Assembly: GCA_040235415.1 (NCBI GenBank) | Contig: JBECKR010000124.1 | Location: 1-30,443, forward strand | Source: JBECKR01 sp040235415 | GTDB taxonomy: Bacteria; Acidobacteriota; Polarisedimenticolia; Polarisedimenticolales; Polarisedimenticolaceae | Direction: 5' to 3' | DNA length: 30,443 nucleotides | Shown: piece by piece, positions 18,075-25,807 of the stretch | Numbering within the stretch: the first letter of the stretch is position 1 | Layout: the number at the start of each line of letters is the position of its first letter | Made by a program: the position numbers and the translations under genes | The notes under the pieces: generated by a model | What the model was told of the DNA's origin: nothing | What the model saw: only the letters and a program-made list of their open reading frames with translations | The model's database searches: none

Positions 18075-19012
18075 GTTCGATCTCCCGAGTCTCGCCGGGC
18101 CCGGATCGCCCTCGGGTGCGCGCGGTCGTACACCTCCATGAGGCGATCCGGCGAGACGTGGGTGTAGCGCTGGGTGGTGGACAGCGAGGCGTGGCCGAGG
18201 AGCTCCTGAATCGCCCGCAGGTCGGCTCCGGCCCCGAGCAGGTGCGTCGCGAAGGAGTGCCGCAGGGCGTGGGGCGAGACGCGGGCCTGGACCGCGGCCT
18301 CGACGAGCCGGCGGTCGAGGATCCGGCGCACGCTGCGATCGGTCAGCCGCCCCCCTCGCAGGTTCAGGAACAACGCCTCGGGCACCGGGCTCCGCCGCCG
18401 CAGCGGCGTCGAGGCCTCGAGCCACGCCCGCAGCGCCCGCGTCGCGGCGCCGCCGAACGGCACCATGCGCTCCTTGCGGCCCTTGCCGAGCACCCGCACC
18501 ATGCCGGCCCCGACGTCGACGTCGTCGAGGTCCAGCCGAACGAGCTCCCCGACCCGCAGGCCGGTCGCGTACAGGAACTCGAGCACGGCGCGGTCGCGCC
18601 GCGACGCGGGATCTTGGCCCGCGATGCGGTCGAGCAGCGCGAACATCTCGTCGACGGTGAGGTCGCGGGGCAGCCGCTTCGGCTGCTTGGGGGAAGGAAC
18701 GCCTTCGGCCGGGTTACGCTCGATCCGGCCGCCCCGCGCCGCGTGGCGCAGGAACGACCGCACCGCCGAGAGCTTGCGAGCGACCGAGGACCGTGCGAGC
18801 CCGTCCCTGGAGAGGTGCGCCACGAACCCCCGCACGGTGACGGCGTCGATCTCGGCGAGGGCCGGCAGCCGCTCGCGGGACGCCGCGAGGTAGCCCGAGA
18901 ACTGCTCGAGGTCGGAGCGGTACGCCCGCAGCGTCTCCGGGGACACGTGGCGCTGCACCCGGAGGTAGTCGAGGTACCGCGCGATCGCGCCGGGAAGCTC
19001 CTCGCGCCTCAC
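18071..19012 (-). CDS. xerC: tyrosine recombinase XerC/XerD
   Basis: 313 residues from GTG 19012, overlapping the trmFO stop (GTGA). The N-terminal SAM-like core-binding domain starts IARYLDYLRVQRHVSPETLR. The catalytic set is complete: Arg153 (ATGLRVGE), Lys177 (GKGRKER), His248 and Arg251 (HALRHSFATHLL), His274 (LLGHASLSTTQRYTH) and the nucleophile Tyr283. XerC/D resolve chromosome dimers at dif with FtsK. The trmFO-xerC order is the same as in Firmicutes, which favours XerC over XerD, but sequence alone here does not separate them. Confidence 0.92.
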   Translation of the reverse strand: MRREELPGAIARYLDYLRVQRHVSPETLRAYRSDLEQFSGYLAASRERLPALAEIDAVTVRGFVAHLSRDGLARSSVARKLSAVRSFLRHAARGGRIERNPAEGVPSPKQPKRLPRDLTVDEMFALLDRIAGQDPASRRDRAVLEFLYATGLRVGELVRLDLDDVDVGAGMVRVLGKGRKERMVPFGGAATRALRAWLEASTPLRRRSPVPEALFLNLRGGRLTDRSVRRILDRRLVEAAVQARVSPHALRHSFATHLLGAGADLRAIQELLGHASLSTTQRYTHVSPDRLMEVYDRAHPRAIRARRDSGDRT

Positions 19013-20325
19013 CGCGCCTCCTCGATCCAGGCCTCGAGCGCCCGGACCGCGCGCTCGGCCCGCGCCCGCCGCCGGTCGGCCTTCTTGCGGATCCCGGGGG
19101 GCGCCTCGGGCAGGATCCCGAACGACGCGTTCGTGGGCTGGTAGTCGCGGGGGTCGGCCCGCGAGATGTAGCGGCACAGCGCGCCGAGCATCGAGTCCTC
19201 GGGAAGCTCGAGCGGCTCGCGTCCGGTCGCGCGTCGCGCGGCGTTGATCCCGGCGAGCAGGCCCGTCGCGGCGGACTCGGTGTAGCCCTCGACGCCCGAG
19301 ATCTGCCCGGCGAAGAACAGTCCCGCTCTCTCGCGGGTCTCGAGCGACGGCCGGAGCAGCGCGGGCGCGTTGACGTAGCAGTTGCGGTGGATCTGTCCGA
19401 GGCGCACGAACGACGCGTTCTCGAGGCCGGGGATCGTCCGGAAGATCCGCTTCTGCTCCGGCCAGCGCAGCTGCGTCTGGAAGCCGACCATGGAGTAATG
19501 CTCCGCGGCGAGGTTGTCCTGCCGCAGCTGCACGACCGCCCACGGGCGCGTCCCGTCCCGGGGATCCACGAGCCCGACCGGCTTCATCGGGCCGAACCGC
19601 AGGGTGTCGGGTCCGCGCCGCGCCATCTCCTCGATCGGCAGGCAGCCCTCGAAGAACGGCGTGCGGTCGACGTCGTGGAGCGGGGCCTTCTCGCCCTGGA
19701 GCAGCGCCGCCACGAACCGCTCGTACTCGCCGCGCCGCATCGGGCAGTTGAGGTAGTCCGCGCCGTCGCCCTTGCCGTAGCGCGACGCGGCGAACGCCGC
19801 CGCGCGATCGATGCTGTCGGCCGCGACCACCGGGGCGATCGCGTCGAAGAAGTACAGGTACTCGCGTCCGGCGAACCGGGCGATCGACGCCGCGAGGTCG
19901 TCCGACACCAGCGGGCCGACCGCCAGCACGACGACGCCGTCGTCCGGCACCTCCCGGACCTCCTCGCGCACGACCTCGATCCGCGGCTCCGCCTCGATCG
20001 CACGCGTGACGCTCTCGGCGAAGCGCTCGCGATCGACCGCCAGCGCCGCCCCCGCGGGGACGCGGCTCCGGAGGGCGCAGTCGAGCACGAGCGAGCCGAG
20101 CCGTCCGATCTCGGCCTTGAGCACCCCGTGGGCGTTCGACAGCTCGAGCGACTTCAGGGAGTTCGAGCACACGAGCTCGGCGAGGTTTCCGGTCCGGTGC
20201 ACGGCCGTCGGCCGGACGGGACGCATCTCGTACAGCCGCACGGGAACGCCCCGGCGGGCGATCTGCCAGGCGGCCTCGCTGCCGGCGAGGCCGCCTCCGA
20301 CGACGGTGACGGGACGCGAGGCCAC
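19009..20325 (-). CDS. trmFO: tRNA (uracil-54-C5)-methyltransferase, folate- and FAD-dependent
   Basis: 438 residues from GTG 20325, chosen because GGAGG lies upstream and the length then equals family size (B. subtilis 435). The FAD-binding motif is VTVVGGGLAGSEAAW. The catalytic cysteine region LAELVCSNSLKS places Cys at residue 53, the B. subtilis position, and the second conserved cysteine sits in FFEGCLPIEEM. The C-terminal RIHRNCY-like and GQISGVEGYTESAATGL blocks are intact. The enzyme makes m5U54 in the T-loop using methylene-THF and FADH2. It is the first gene of a three-gene operon with 4-bp overlaps. Confidence 0.96.
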   Translation of the reverse strand: MASRPVTVVGGGLAGSEAAWQIARRGVPVRLYEMRPVRPTAVHRTGNLAELVCSNSLKSLELSNAHGVLKAEIGRLGSLVLDCALRSRVPAGAALAVDRERFAESVTRAIEAEPRIEVVREEVREVPDDGVVVLAVGPLVSDDLAASIARFAGREYLYFFDAIAPVVAADSIDRAAAFAASRYGKGDGADYLNCPMRRGEYERFVAALLQGEKAPLHDVDRTPFFEGCLPIEEMARRGPDTLRFGPMKPVGLVDPRDGTRPWAVVQLRQDNLAAEHYSMVGFQTQLRWPEQKRIFRTIPGLENASFVRLGQIHRNCYVNAPALLRPSLETRERAGLFFAGQISGVEGYTESAATGLLAGINAARRATGREPLELPEDSMLGALCRYISRADPRDYQPTNASFGILPEAPPGIRKKADRRRARAERAVRALEAWIEEAR

Positions 20326-20399
20326 GCGATGCTCCCTCCGGGCCCGCCGGGCATCATAGCGCAGCGCCGCGGCCGTCCCGGGCGGCCTCCGGGCGGCGA

Positions 20400-20439
20400 T
20401 TGGACGGATCCGCGGAGCGGAATGTATATTCCTCGGATC
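20400..20439 (+). promoter_or_regulatory. promoter-like region with dyad GGAATGTATATTCC
   Basis: TATATT (20425-20430) can serve as -10, with TTGGAC (20400-20405) as a loosely spaced -35 (19 bp). The -10 sits inside the palindrome GGAAT-GTAT-ATTCC (20419-20432). That palindrome is flanked by GATCCG (20407-20412) and CGGATC (20434-20439), also inverted. It lies in the divergent region between trmFO and the DsbA-fusion gene, so it could control either. Confidence 0.45.
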
Positions 20440-20478
20440 GTTCCGGGGACGGCACGGGACCCCCATGGAGTATCTCCC

Positions 20479-21564
20479 ATGAACTCAGGAAGGAAGCTGT
20501 TTCTCGCGGTCCTGCTGGGCGTCGTCGCGGCGCTGCCGGTCTGCGCCACCAAGGACGAGAAACCGGCCGCCGACGCCAAGGACGCCGCCGCGGGCAAGGA
20601 GGTCGTCGGCTACGTCGCCGGAGCGGCGATCACGAAGGCCGAGCTCGAGGATCTCATCCGGCCCCAGCTCGCCGCGCTCCAGCAGCAGGAGTACGAGCTG
20701 CGCCGCTCCGCCTTGGAGCAGCTCATGATCCGCAAGCTCGCCGAGAACGAGGCCGCCAAGCGCGGCATCACGCTCGACCAGCTCGGCAAGGTCGAGATCC
20801 AGGACAAGGTCACGGAGCCGACCGACGACCAGATCGCGGCCTACTTCCAGGCGAACAAGGACCGCGAGGCGACGTTCCGCAACAAGACCCTCGACGACGT
20901 CAAGCCGCTGATCGTCCAGCGCTTGAAGAGCCAGCAGGCGATGCAGCTGCAGCAGTCGTTCATCGCGAGCCTGAAGCAGGGCGCCGACATGAAGATCCTG
21001 CTCGACGTCCCCCGCAAGAAGGTCGCGATCCCGGCCGGCACGCCGACCCGTGGCAAGGACGATGCCCCGATCACGCTCGTCGAGTTCGCCGACTTCCAGT
21101 GCGGCTACTGCAAGCGCGCGCACCCGGTCGTGGAGCAGATCCTCTCCGAGTACGGCGACAAGGTGCGCTACGTCTACATGGACTACCCGCTGAACTTCCA
21201 CGAGCGCGCGATGCCCGCCACCAAGGCCGCGCTGTGCGCCGGCGAGCAGGGCAAGTACTGGGAGTACCACGAGAACCTGTGGAACAACCCGGGCTCGCTC
21301 GACGACAACGACCTCGAGGCCCGCGCCAAGGCGGTCGGCCTCGACACCGGGAAGTTCGACGCGTGCTACGCCTCGGACCGCTTCAAGGACTACATCGACC
21401 GCTCGCTCGAGGAGGGCTCGAACCTCGGCGTCACCGGCACCCCGACGTTCTTCATCAACGGCCGCATGATGGTCGGCGCCAAGCCGTACGACGAGATCAA
21501 GTCGATCATCGACGAGGAGCTCGCGCGCGGCAAGGGCGACGCCTCGAAGCCGGTCGGGGGCTGA
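20479..21564 (+). CDS. periplasmic SurA-N/DsbA-like fusion protein (thioredoxin fold)
   Basis: 361 residues. ATG 20479 has GGAG upstream and opens a signal peptide (KLFLAVLLGVVAALPVCA). After a Lys/Asp/Ala-rich linker, residues 40-165 match a SurA-like N-terminal chaperone domain (VVGYVAGAAITKAELEDLIR, then LEQLMIRKLAENEAAKRG). Residues about 185-355 are a DsbA-like thioredoxin fold with active site Cys208-Gly-Tyr-Cys211 (ADFQCGYCKRAHP) and cis-proline loop GVTGTPTFFINGR. Both halves are periplasmic folding modules, so a combined chaperone/disulfide oxidoreductase or isomerase role is plausible. A strong terminator follows. Confidence 0.9.
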   Translation: MNSGRKLFLAVLLGVVAALPVCATKDEKPAADAKDAAAGKEVVGYVAGAAITKAELEDLIRPQLAALQQQEYELRRSALEQLMIRKLAENEAAKRGITLDQLGKVEIQDKVTEPTDDQIAAYFQANKDREATFRNKTLDDVKPLIVQRLKSQQAMQLQQSFIASLKQGADMKILLDVPRKKVAIPAGTPTRGKDDAPITLVEFADFQCGYCKRAHPVVEQILSEYGDKVRYVYMDYPLNFHERAMPATKAALCAGEQGKYWEYHENLWNNPGSLDDNDLEARAKAVGLDTGKFDACYASDRFKDYIDRSLEEGSNLGVTGTPTFFINGRMMVGAKPYDEIKSIIDEELARGKGDASKPVGG

Positions 21565-21596
21565 GCCCCGGAACCGCGACGCAGTCCGGTAACGAC

Positions 21597-21626
21597 GGGG
21601 CGCCCTCGGGCGCCCCTTTTTCGTTT
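21597..21626 (+). terminator. intrinsic (Rho-independent) terminator
   Basis: The stem GGGGCGCC/GGCGCCCC closes on a CTCG loop and is followed by TTTTTCGTTT. It lies 33 bp after the DsbA-fusion stop and cleanly separates that gene from the accessory run downstream. Confidence 0.93.
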
Positions 21627-21737
21627 GGCGAGCAGCGATTCCGCGCACCGGCCGACGCGTCGCCATCGCCGCCGTCGTGTAGGATGCGGGCAACGCCCGT
21701 GAGACCGACGAGGGGGAGCTCCATCGGGGGAAACGAG

Positions 21738-22205
21738 ATGAGATTTCGAGTGATTGCAGCCGTGGTCGGCGCCCTGGTGCTGTCCTTTCCGACGCTCGCC
21801 GCGACCGGGACTCCGGAGCCCGGGCCGGACGCGGCGGCCATCGCGGCCCTCCTCGAGAACCTCGAGTCCGCGAACAACGCCGGCGACGTCGATCGCTGGG
21901 TCCGGGCGTTCGCGGACGACGCGGTGTACATGGCGCCCGGCGCTCCCGAGGTCACGTCGCGCGAGGAACTGACGGAGGTGGCTCGAGCCGGGTTCCGGAA
22001 CGAGACGTCGATCGACATCGACCCGATCGAGATCCGGGTCTGCGACGACTGGGCGTTCGCCCGCACTCGAGTCACCGGAACGGTGACGCTTCACGATTCC
22101 GGGCGGACCATCCCGGTCGACGTCAAGGAGATCGTCATCTTCGTCCGGAACGACGACGGCGCGTGGCGCGTGGCGCGCCTGATCAACAACCGGAATCGCG
22201 AGTGA
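21738..22205 (+). CDS. secreted SnoaL/DUF4440-type protein
   Basis: 155 residues from ATG 21738, opening a signal peptide (MRFRVIAAVVGALVLSFPTL, cut near LAA). The mature part reads as a small alpha+beta NTF2-like fold: an opening helix (AAIAALLENLESANNAGDVD), then RWVRAFADDAVYMAPGAPEV, then strands ending in WRVARLINNRNRE. Such domains may be enzymes, toxin-immunity parts or ligand binders, so no reaction is claimed. TAGGAT at 21680-21685 is a possible -10. The stop overlaps the next GTG start (GTGA). A second member of this fold lies at 23710. Confidence 0.85.
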   Translation: MRFRVIAAVVGALVLSFPTLAATGTPEPGPDAAAIAALLENLESANNAGDVDRWVRAFADDAVYMAPGAPEVTSREELTEVARAGFRNETSIDIDPIEIRVCDDWAFARTRVTGTVTLHDSGRTIPVDVKEIVIFVRNDDGAWRVARLINNRNRE

Positions 22206-22792
22206 CGACGGCGGGCACCGCGATCACGGCGCTCCCGGCCACCGCCGAGCGTTGGAGCGACCTCCTCGCGGTCTTCGGCCCGCGCGGCGCGTACGAAGGC
22301 TGCTGGTGCATGTACTGGCGGGCCAAGCGCTCCGACCTCGGCCACATGAGCGCGAGCGAACGGCAGGCGGCGCTCCGGAAGCTCACCGCGAAGACGCATC
22401 CGCCGGGGATCCTGTACTACGACGCCTCCGCGGAAGGCGCGCCGGTCCCGTTCGGATGGTGCTCGCTCGGGCCGCGGGACGACTTCTCGGTGCTGCGGCG
22501 CTCCCCCAACTTGAAGCCGGTCGACGACCTCCCGACGTGGTCGATCGTCTGCTTCTTCTTGACGGAGCCGTACCGCGGCAAGGGCCTGTTCCGGCGCCTC
22601 GCGACGCTCGCGATCGACTACGCGCGGGAGCGCGGCGCCGCGCGGATCGAGGCGTACCCCAAGGAGCGGCACAAGACCGGCCCGTGGGCCAACATGGGCA
22701 ACGCCGACGTCTACCGCGACCTCGGCTTCCGCGAGATCGCGCGGCGCAAGGAGGGGCGGCCGGTGCTGCGGCTGGAGCTCGGCGTCCGCTAG
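22202..22792 (+). CDS. GNAT-family N-acetyltransferase
   Basis: 196 residues from GTG 22202, overlapping the previous stop. The acetyl-CoA binding core is clear: VCFFLTEPYRGKGLFRRLAT with the R/Q-x-x-G-x-G/A type loop (RGKGLF), followed by ARERGAARIEAYPKE and the late VYRDLGFREIARR strand-loop. An N-terminal region with CWCMYWRAKRSD gives extra Cys/Trp residues, seen in a GNAT subgroup of unknown substrate. The protein is cytoplasmic (no signal) although its coupled upstream neighbour is exported. Confidence 0.85.
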   Translation: MTTAGTAITALPATAERWSDLLAVFGPRGAYEGCWCMYWRAKRSDLGHMSASERQAALRKLTAKTHPPGILYYDASAEGAPVPFGWCSLGPRDDFSVLRRSPNLKPVDDLPTWSIVCFFLTEPYRGKGLFRRLATLAIDYARERGAARIEAYPKERHKTGPWANMGNADVYRDLGFREIARRKEGRPVLRLELGVR

Positions 22793-22858
22793 GGACGCGC
22801 GATCGGGCCTCCCGCGGACCGCCGATTCCGCTACACTCGGTCGACCGGAGAAGCGCCC

Positions 22859-23644
22859 ATGCCCCCCATGACCGGCATCACCCTCACGAAGGTCGGTCCG
22901 GAGAACCTCGACGAGTGCGGCGTCGGCTGCCTCACGAACCGCGACAGCGACGGGTACCGCGCCAAGGTCGCGTGGCTGCGGGAGCGATTCCCGGAGGGCC
23001 TCCGGCTCCTCATGTTCCGCGACGCCGGCGGCAAGCCGCTCGGCTTTCTCGAGTACGTCCCGGGCGAGTACGCGTGGCGGCCGGTCGACGCCGCGGGCTG
23101 GCTGTTCGTGCACTGCCTGTGGGTCTACCGCCGGGGCCGGCAGGTCGGGGGTCTCGGCGCGCTCCTGATCCAGGCCTGCCTCCTCGAGGCGCAGCGCACG
23201 AACGCGACCGGCGTCGCCGCGATGGTCAGCGACGGGCCCTGGATGGCGGGGCGGGAGATCTTTCTCCGGAACGGCTTCGTCCAGGTGGCGGAGTCCGGTC
23301 GCTTCCAGCTCGTGATCCACCGCTTGAGAGACGGACCCGAGCCGCGGTTCCGCGACGTGCCGCGCGACGGCGAGCGCCCGGGTCTCGAGATCGTGGTCGC
23401 CGATCAGTGTCCGATGCTGCGCAAGTCGGTGACGGACGTCGCCGGGGAAGCCGCCGCGCACGGTCTCGACCCGAAGATCACGGTGCTCGGGAGCGCCGCC
23501 GAAGCCCAGCGCGCGGCCTCCGACTACGGCGTCTACGGCCTGTTCTGGAACGGCCGCTGCCTGTCGGACCACTACGTCAGCCGCGGACGGTTCCGGAACC
23601 TGCTGCGCAAGGAGATCCCGGCGTCCGAGCGCGACGACCCGTGA
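22859..23644 (+). CDS. GNAT acetyltransferase fused to a YoaP-like C-terminal domain
   Basis: 261 residues from ATG 22859 (an in-frame ATG at 22868 is an alternative). Residues 8-160 form a GNAT fold (LGFLEYVPGEYAWRPVDAAG, LWVYRRGRQVGGLGALLIQA, EIFLRNGFVQVAESG). Residues about 177-252 resemble the YoaP-like domain (VVADQCPMLRKSV, then DYGVYGLFWNGRCLSDHYVS, then RFRNLLRKE), a thioredoxin-like module with a conserved DQCP cysteine. YoaP-type proteins are linked in the literature to antibiotic or metal stress, but the acceptor is unknown. TACACT at 22832-22837 may be its -10. The gap on each side is about 66 bp. Confidence 0.87.
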   Translation: MPPMTGITLTKVGPENLDECGVGCLTNRDSDGYRAKVAWLRERFPEGLRLLMFRDAGGKPLGFLEYVPGEYAWRPVDAAGWLFVHCLWVYRRGRQVGGLGALLIQACLLEAQRTNATGVAAMVSDGPWMAGREIFLRNGFVQVAESGRFQLVIHRLRDGPEPRFRDVPRDGERPGLEIVVADQCPMLRKSVTDVAGEAAAHGLDPKITVLGSAAEAQRAASDYGVYGLFWNGRCLSDHYVSRGRFRNLLRKEIPASERDDP

Positions 23645-23660
23645 GCCTCGGCCCTCCGCA

Positions 23661-23679
23661 CGAACCGTGATACGGTTCG
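23661..23679. promoter_or_regulatory. 7-bp dyad CGAACCG-TGATA-CGGTTCG, operator-like
   Basis: Exact 7-bp arms around TGATA lie 31 bp upstream of the next lipoprotein start and 17 bp after the YoaP-fusion stop. The TACGGT inside it could act as a poor -10. The tight dyad with a 5-base centre looks like a repressor site. It could also be a small RNA hairpin. Confidence 0.4.
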
Positions 23680-23709
23680 AAGCAACGCGAGACTCGGAGG
23701 GGGGACCCG

Positions 23710-24174
23710 ATGCGAATCGTATTCCGTTCATCGTTCGCGGCCATCTGGCTCGCGGCGACCGTCGGGTGCTCGGGCACCGTCGATCCGGCGGCGGCGCGCG
23801 CGAGCCTGCTCGAGGCCGACCGCGCCTGGGCGTCGGCCGCGGCCGCCGGCGACATCGAGAAGGTCAAGACGTTCTGGAGCGACGACGCCGTCAACTTCTT
23901 TCCCGGTCGTCCGCCGGCGCACGGCAAGGAGCAGATCGGCGAGCTCGTGAAGCGGAATCGCTCCATCCCCGGGTTCTCTCTCACGTGGGATCCGGACCGC
24001 GCGGTCGTCTCCGACTCGGGCGACCTCGGCTACACCTACGGCTCGTTCCGTGTCAGCCGGACCGGCCCCGACGGCAATCCCGTGCAACGCGAAGGCAACT
24101 ACGTCGAGATCTGGCGCCGCCAACCCGACGGCACGTGGAAGTGCGAGGTCGAGACCACGATATTCTCGGAATGA
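23710..24174 (+). CDS. DUF4440/SnoaL-like lipoprotein
   Basis: 154 residues. CGGAGGGGGG precedes ATG 23710. The signal peptide ends TVGC with Cys20 as lipidation site. The mature part is an NTF2-like fold of the DUF4440 type: LLEADRAWASAAAAGDIEKV, FWSDDAVNFFPGRPPAHGKE, then strands through GNYVEIWRRQPDGTWKCEVE. The role is unknown; members may bind small hydrophobic ligands. Its stop overlaps the start of the cyclase-family gene (ATGA), so the two probably act together in the envelope. Confidence 0.88.
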   Translation: MRIVFRSSFAAIWLAATVGCSGTVDPAAARASLLEADRAWASAAAAGDIEKVKTFWSDDAVNFFPGRPPAHGKEQIGELVKRNRSIPGFSLTWDPDRAVVSDSGDLGYTYGSFRVSRTGPDGNPVQREGNYVEIWRRQPDGTWKCEVETTIFSE

Positions 24175-25088
24175 AGCGAGAACTCGCCGTCTACACGGCC
24201 GCGGCGGTCGTGCCGCTCCTCTCCGCGGCGTGCGCCCAGTCGCCGACCGCGCCCGGGCTGTGGGCGGTCTACGACGGCCCGCTGGCGCACGCCCGGTACA
24301 TCGACCTGACGCACACCGTGACGCCGTCGATCCCGGTCTGGGCGGGATTCGGGCCGTCGACGTTCGGGCGGACCTTGAACCCGGAGACCGGGGAGCCGTA
24401 CCGCTACGACCGCGACGGCTTCGAGGCGACGCGGTACGACTTGAGCACCGACCAGCTCGGGACGCAGCTCGACCCGCCGGCGCACTGGGCGCCCGAGTAC
24501 CCCGCGATCGACGAGCTGCCGCCGACCTACGCGATCCGTCCGCTCGTCGTGATCTCGATCGTCGACGAGGTCGCGAAGGACCCCGGCTACGCCCTGCAGG
24601 TCTCCGACATCGAGGCTTGGGAGGCGCGGAACGGGCGGATCCCCGAAGGGTCGGTCGTGATGGTGCGCTCGGACTGGTCCAAGGACTGGCCCGACCCGGC
24701 GCTCGCGACGCGGACGGTGTTCCCGGGCGTGTCGCTTCCGGCGCTGAAGCTCCTGCACGAGGAGCGCCACATCCTGTTCCACGGGCACGAGCCGCTCGAC
24801 ACCGACGACACTCCGACGCTCGAGGGCGAGCACTGGCTGATGCACCACGGCTACACCCAGGCCGAGGGGGTCGCGCACCTGGACGAGGTGCCGGAGACCG
24901 GGTGCCTCGTGACGATCGGGTACCCGAAGTTCGGGGGCGGGCTCGGCGGCTACGCGCGCTACATCGCGATCTGCCCGGCCGACTGGCCGCACGGCGTCGC
25001 CGTCGGCGACGTTCCCGAGGCGCCGTTGCCGAAGAGCGATCGGATCCTGCGGTGGGATCCGGAGCGGGGGATGCGGGTGCGGGAGTAG
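24171..25088 (+). CDS. cyclase-family (kynurenine-formamidase-like) exported protein with altered metal motif
   Basis: 305 residues; the start is coupled to the previous gene. The signal peptide ends LLSAAC, a possible lipobox with Cys21. The fold is marked by YIDLTHTVTPSIPVW near residue 43 and GVAHLDEVPETGCLV near the end. The family metal motif HxGTHxDxPxH appears here as QLGTQLDPPAH (residues 95-105), so both early histidines are glutamine while Asp101 and His105 are kept. That may change or lose metal binding, or mark a subgroup. Family enzymes hydrolyse formyl-kynurenine, isatin or related amides and lactones. Confidence 0.85.
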   Translation: MKRELAVYTAAAVVPLLSAACAQSPTAPGLWAVYDGPLAHARYIDLTHTVTPSIPVWAGFGPSTFGRTLNPETGEPYRYDRDGFEATRYDLSTDQLGTQLDPPAHWAPEYPAIDELPPTYAIRPLVVISIVDEVAKDPGYALQVSDIEAWEARNGRIPEGSVVMVRSDWSKDWPDPALATRTVFPGVSLPALKLLHEERHILFHGHEPLDTDDTPTLEGEHWLMHHGYTQAEGVAHLDEVPETGCLVTIGYPKFGGGLGGYARYIAICPADWPHGVAVGDVPEAPLPKSDRILRWDPERGMRVRE

Positions 25089-25100
25089 AGACGGAGTCGT

Positions 25101-25113
25101 TACGACATTCGTA
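25101..25113. repeat. short dyad TACGA-CAT-TCGTA
   Basis: Exact 5-bp arms lie 12 bp after the cyclase stop and 61 bp before the Spy-like start. It may be an operator or part of a promoter for the downstream gene. It is short enough to be chance. Confidence 0.25.
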
Positions 25114-25174
25114 CAGCTCCCGAGCGCGGTGCCGCCGCACACTCCCGCAGGGCGGTTCCGACAAGGAGGCTTCC

Positions 25175-25735
25175 ATGGTCCGACGCATCGCGGTCGTCGT
25201 CGTTGCCGGTCTGCTGTCCGGCCTCGCCATGGCGGCGGAGACGTCGCCGTACGTCGATCTGCAGCACCGCGGGATCAAGGCGCTCTCGGAGAGCGAGATC
25301 GCGGGCTACCTCGACGGGGAGGGCATGGGGCTCGCGCTCCCGGCGGAGCTCAACGGCTATCCCGGGCCGAGGCACGTGCTCGACATGGCGGCGGAGCTCG
25401 ACCTCGGCGCCGAGCAGGTCGCCGCGGTGCGGGCGAGCTTCGACGCGATGCACGCCGAGGCGGTGCGGCTCGGGAAGGAGCTCGTCGAGCTCGAAGGACG
25501 GCTCGACGCCCTGTTCCGCGCGCCCGCGGTCGACGCCGCGGAGCTGCGGACGCTGCTCGAGCGGATCGGCGCGGTGCGGGCGGGGCTGCGCTTGGCGCAT
25601 CTCCGGGCGCACGTCGAGACCCGCAGGATGCTCTCCGACGAGCAGGTCCGGCGCTACGCCGAGCTCCGCGGGTACGACGCGCCGGCCGGGTCGCCGGGGA
25701 ATCACCATCACGGGCACGGGCACGGGCACTCCTGA
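25175..25735 (+). CDS. periplasmic Spy/CpxP-like helical protein with His-rich tail
   Basis: 186 residues with a perfect GGAGG and a signal peptide (MVRRIAVVVVAGLLSGLAMA, cut about residue 20). The mature part is almost all helix and carries two LTxxQ-like motifs: LDLGAEQVAAVRASFDAMHA (75-94) and MLSDEQVRRYAEL (152-164). Such motifs mark the Spy/CpxP/CnrX-ZraP group of periplasmic chaperones and metal sensors. The last residues, NHHHGHGHGHS, would bind Ni, Zn or Cu. A metal-responsive or chaperone role is inferred; no two-component or efflux genes are next to it. Confidence 0.8.
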   Translation: MVRRIAVVVVAGLLSGLAMAAETSPYVDLQHRGIKALSESEIAGYLDGEGMGLALPAELNGYPGPRHVLDMAAELDLGAEQVAAVRASFDAMHAEAVRLGKELVELEGRLDALFRAPAVDAAELRTLLERIGAVRAGLRLAHLRAHVETRRMLSDEQVRRYAELRGYDAPAGSPGNHHHGHGHGHS

Positions 25736-25753
25736 TCGAGCCGCCGGTCCGGC

Positions 25754-25807
25754 TATACTCCGCCGAGGGCGACGTTCCGCAGGACGAATCTCCGAGGAGG
25801 CACTCCC
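25754..25807 (+). promoter_or_regulatory. -10-like box and ribosome site before the small membrane protein
   Basis: TATACT (25754-25759) is a 5-of-6 -10 hexamer with a poor -35, and GAGGAGG (25795-25801) is an excellent Shine-Dalgarno for ATG 25808. Together they suggest a separate promoter for the small membrane protein and HXXEE pair. Confidence 0.45.

Noticed and set aside
20416..20436. Possible dif site, because the centre AATGTATATT equals the centre of E. coli dif and xerC is nearby
   Set aside because: The flanking arms do not match XerC/XerD half-sites (for example TTATGTTAAAT is absent); the match is better explained by a -10 box in a dyad.
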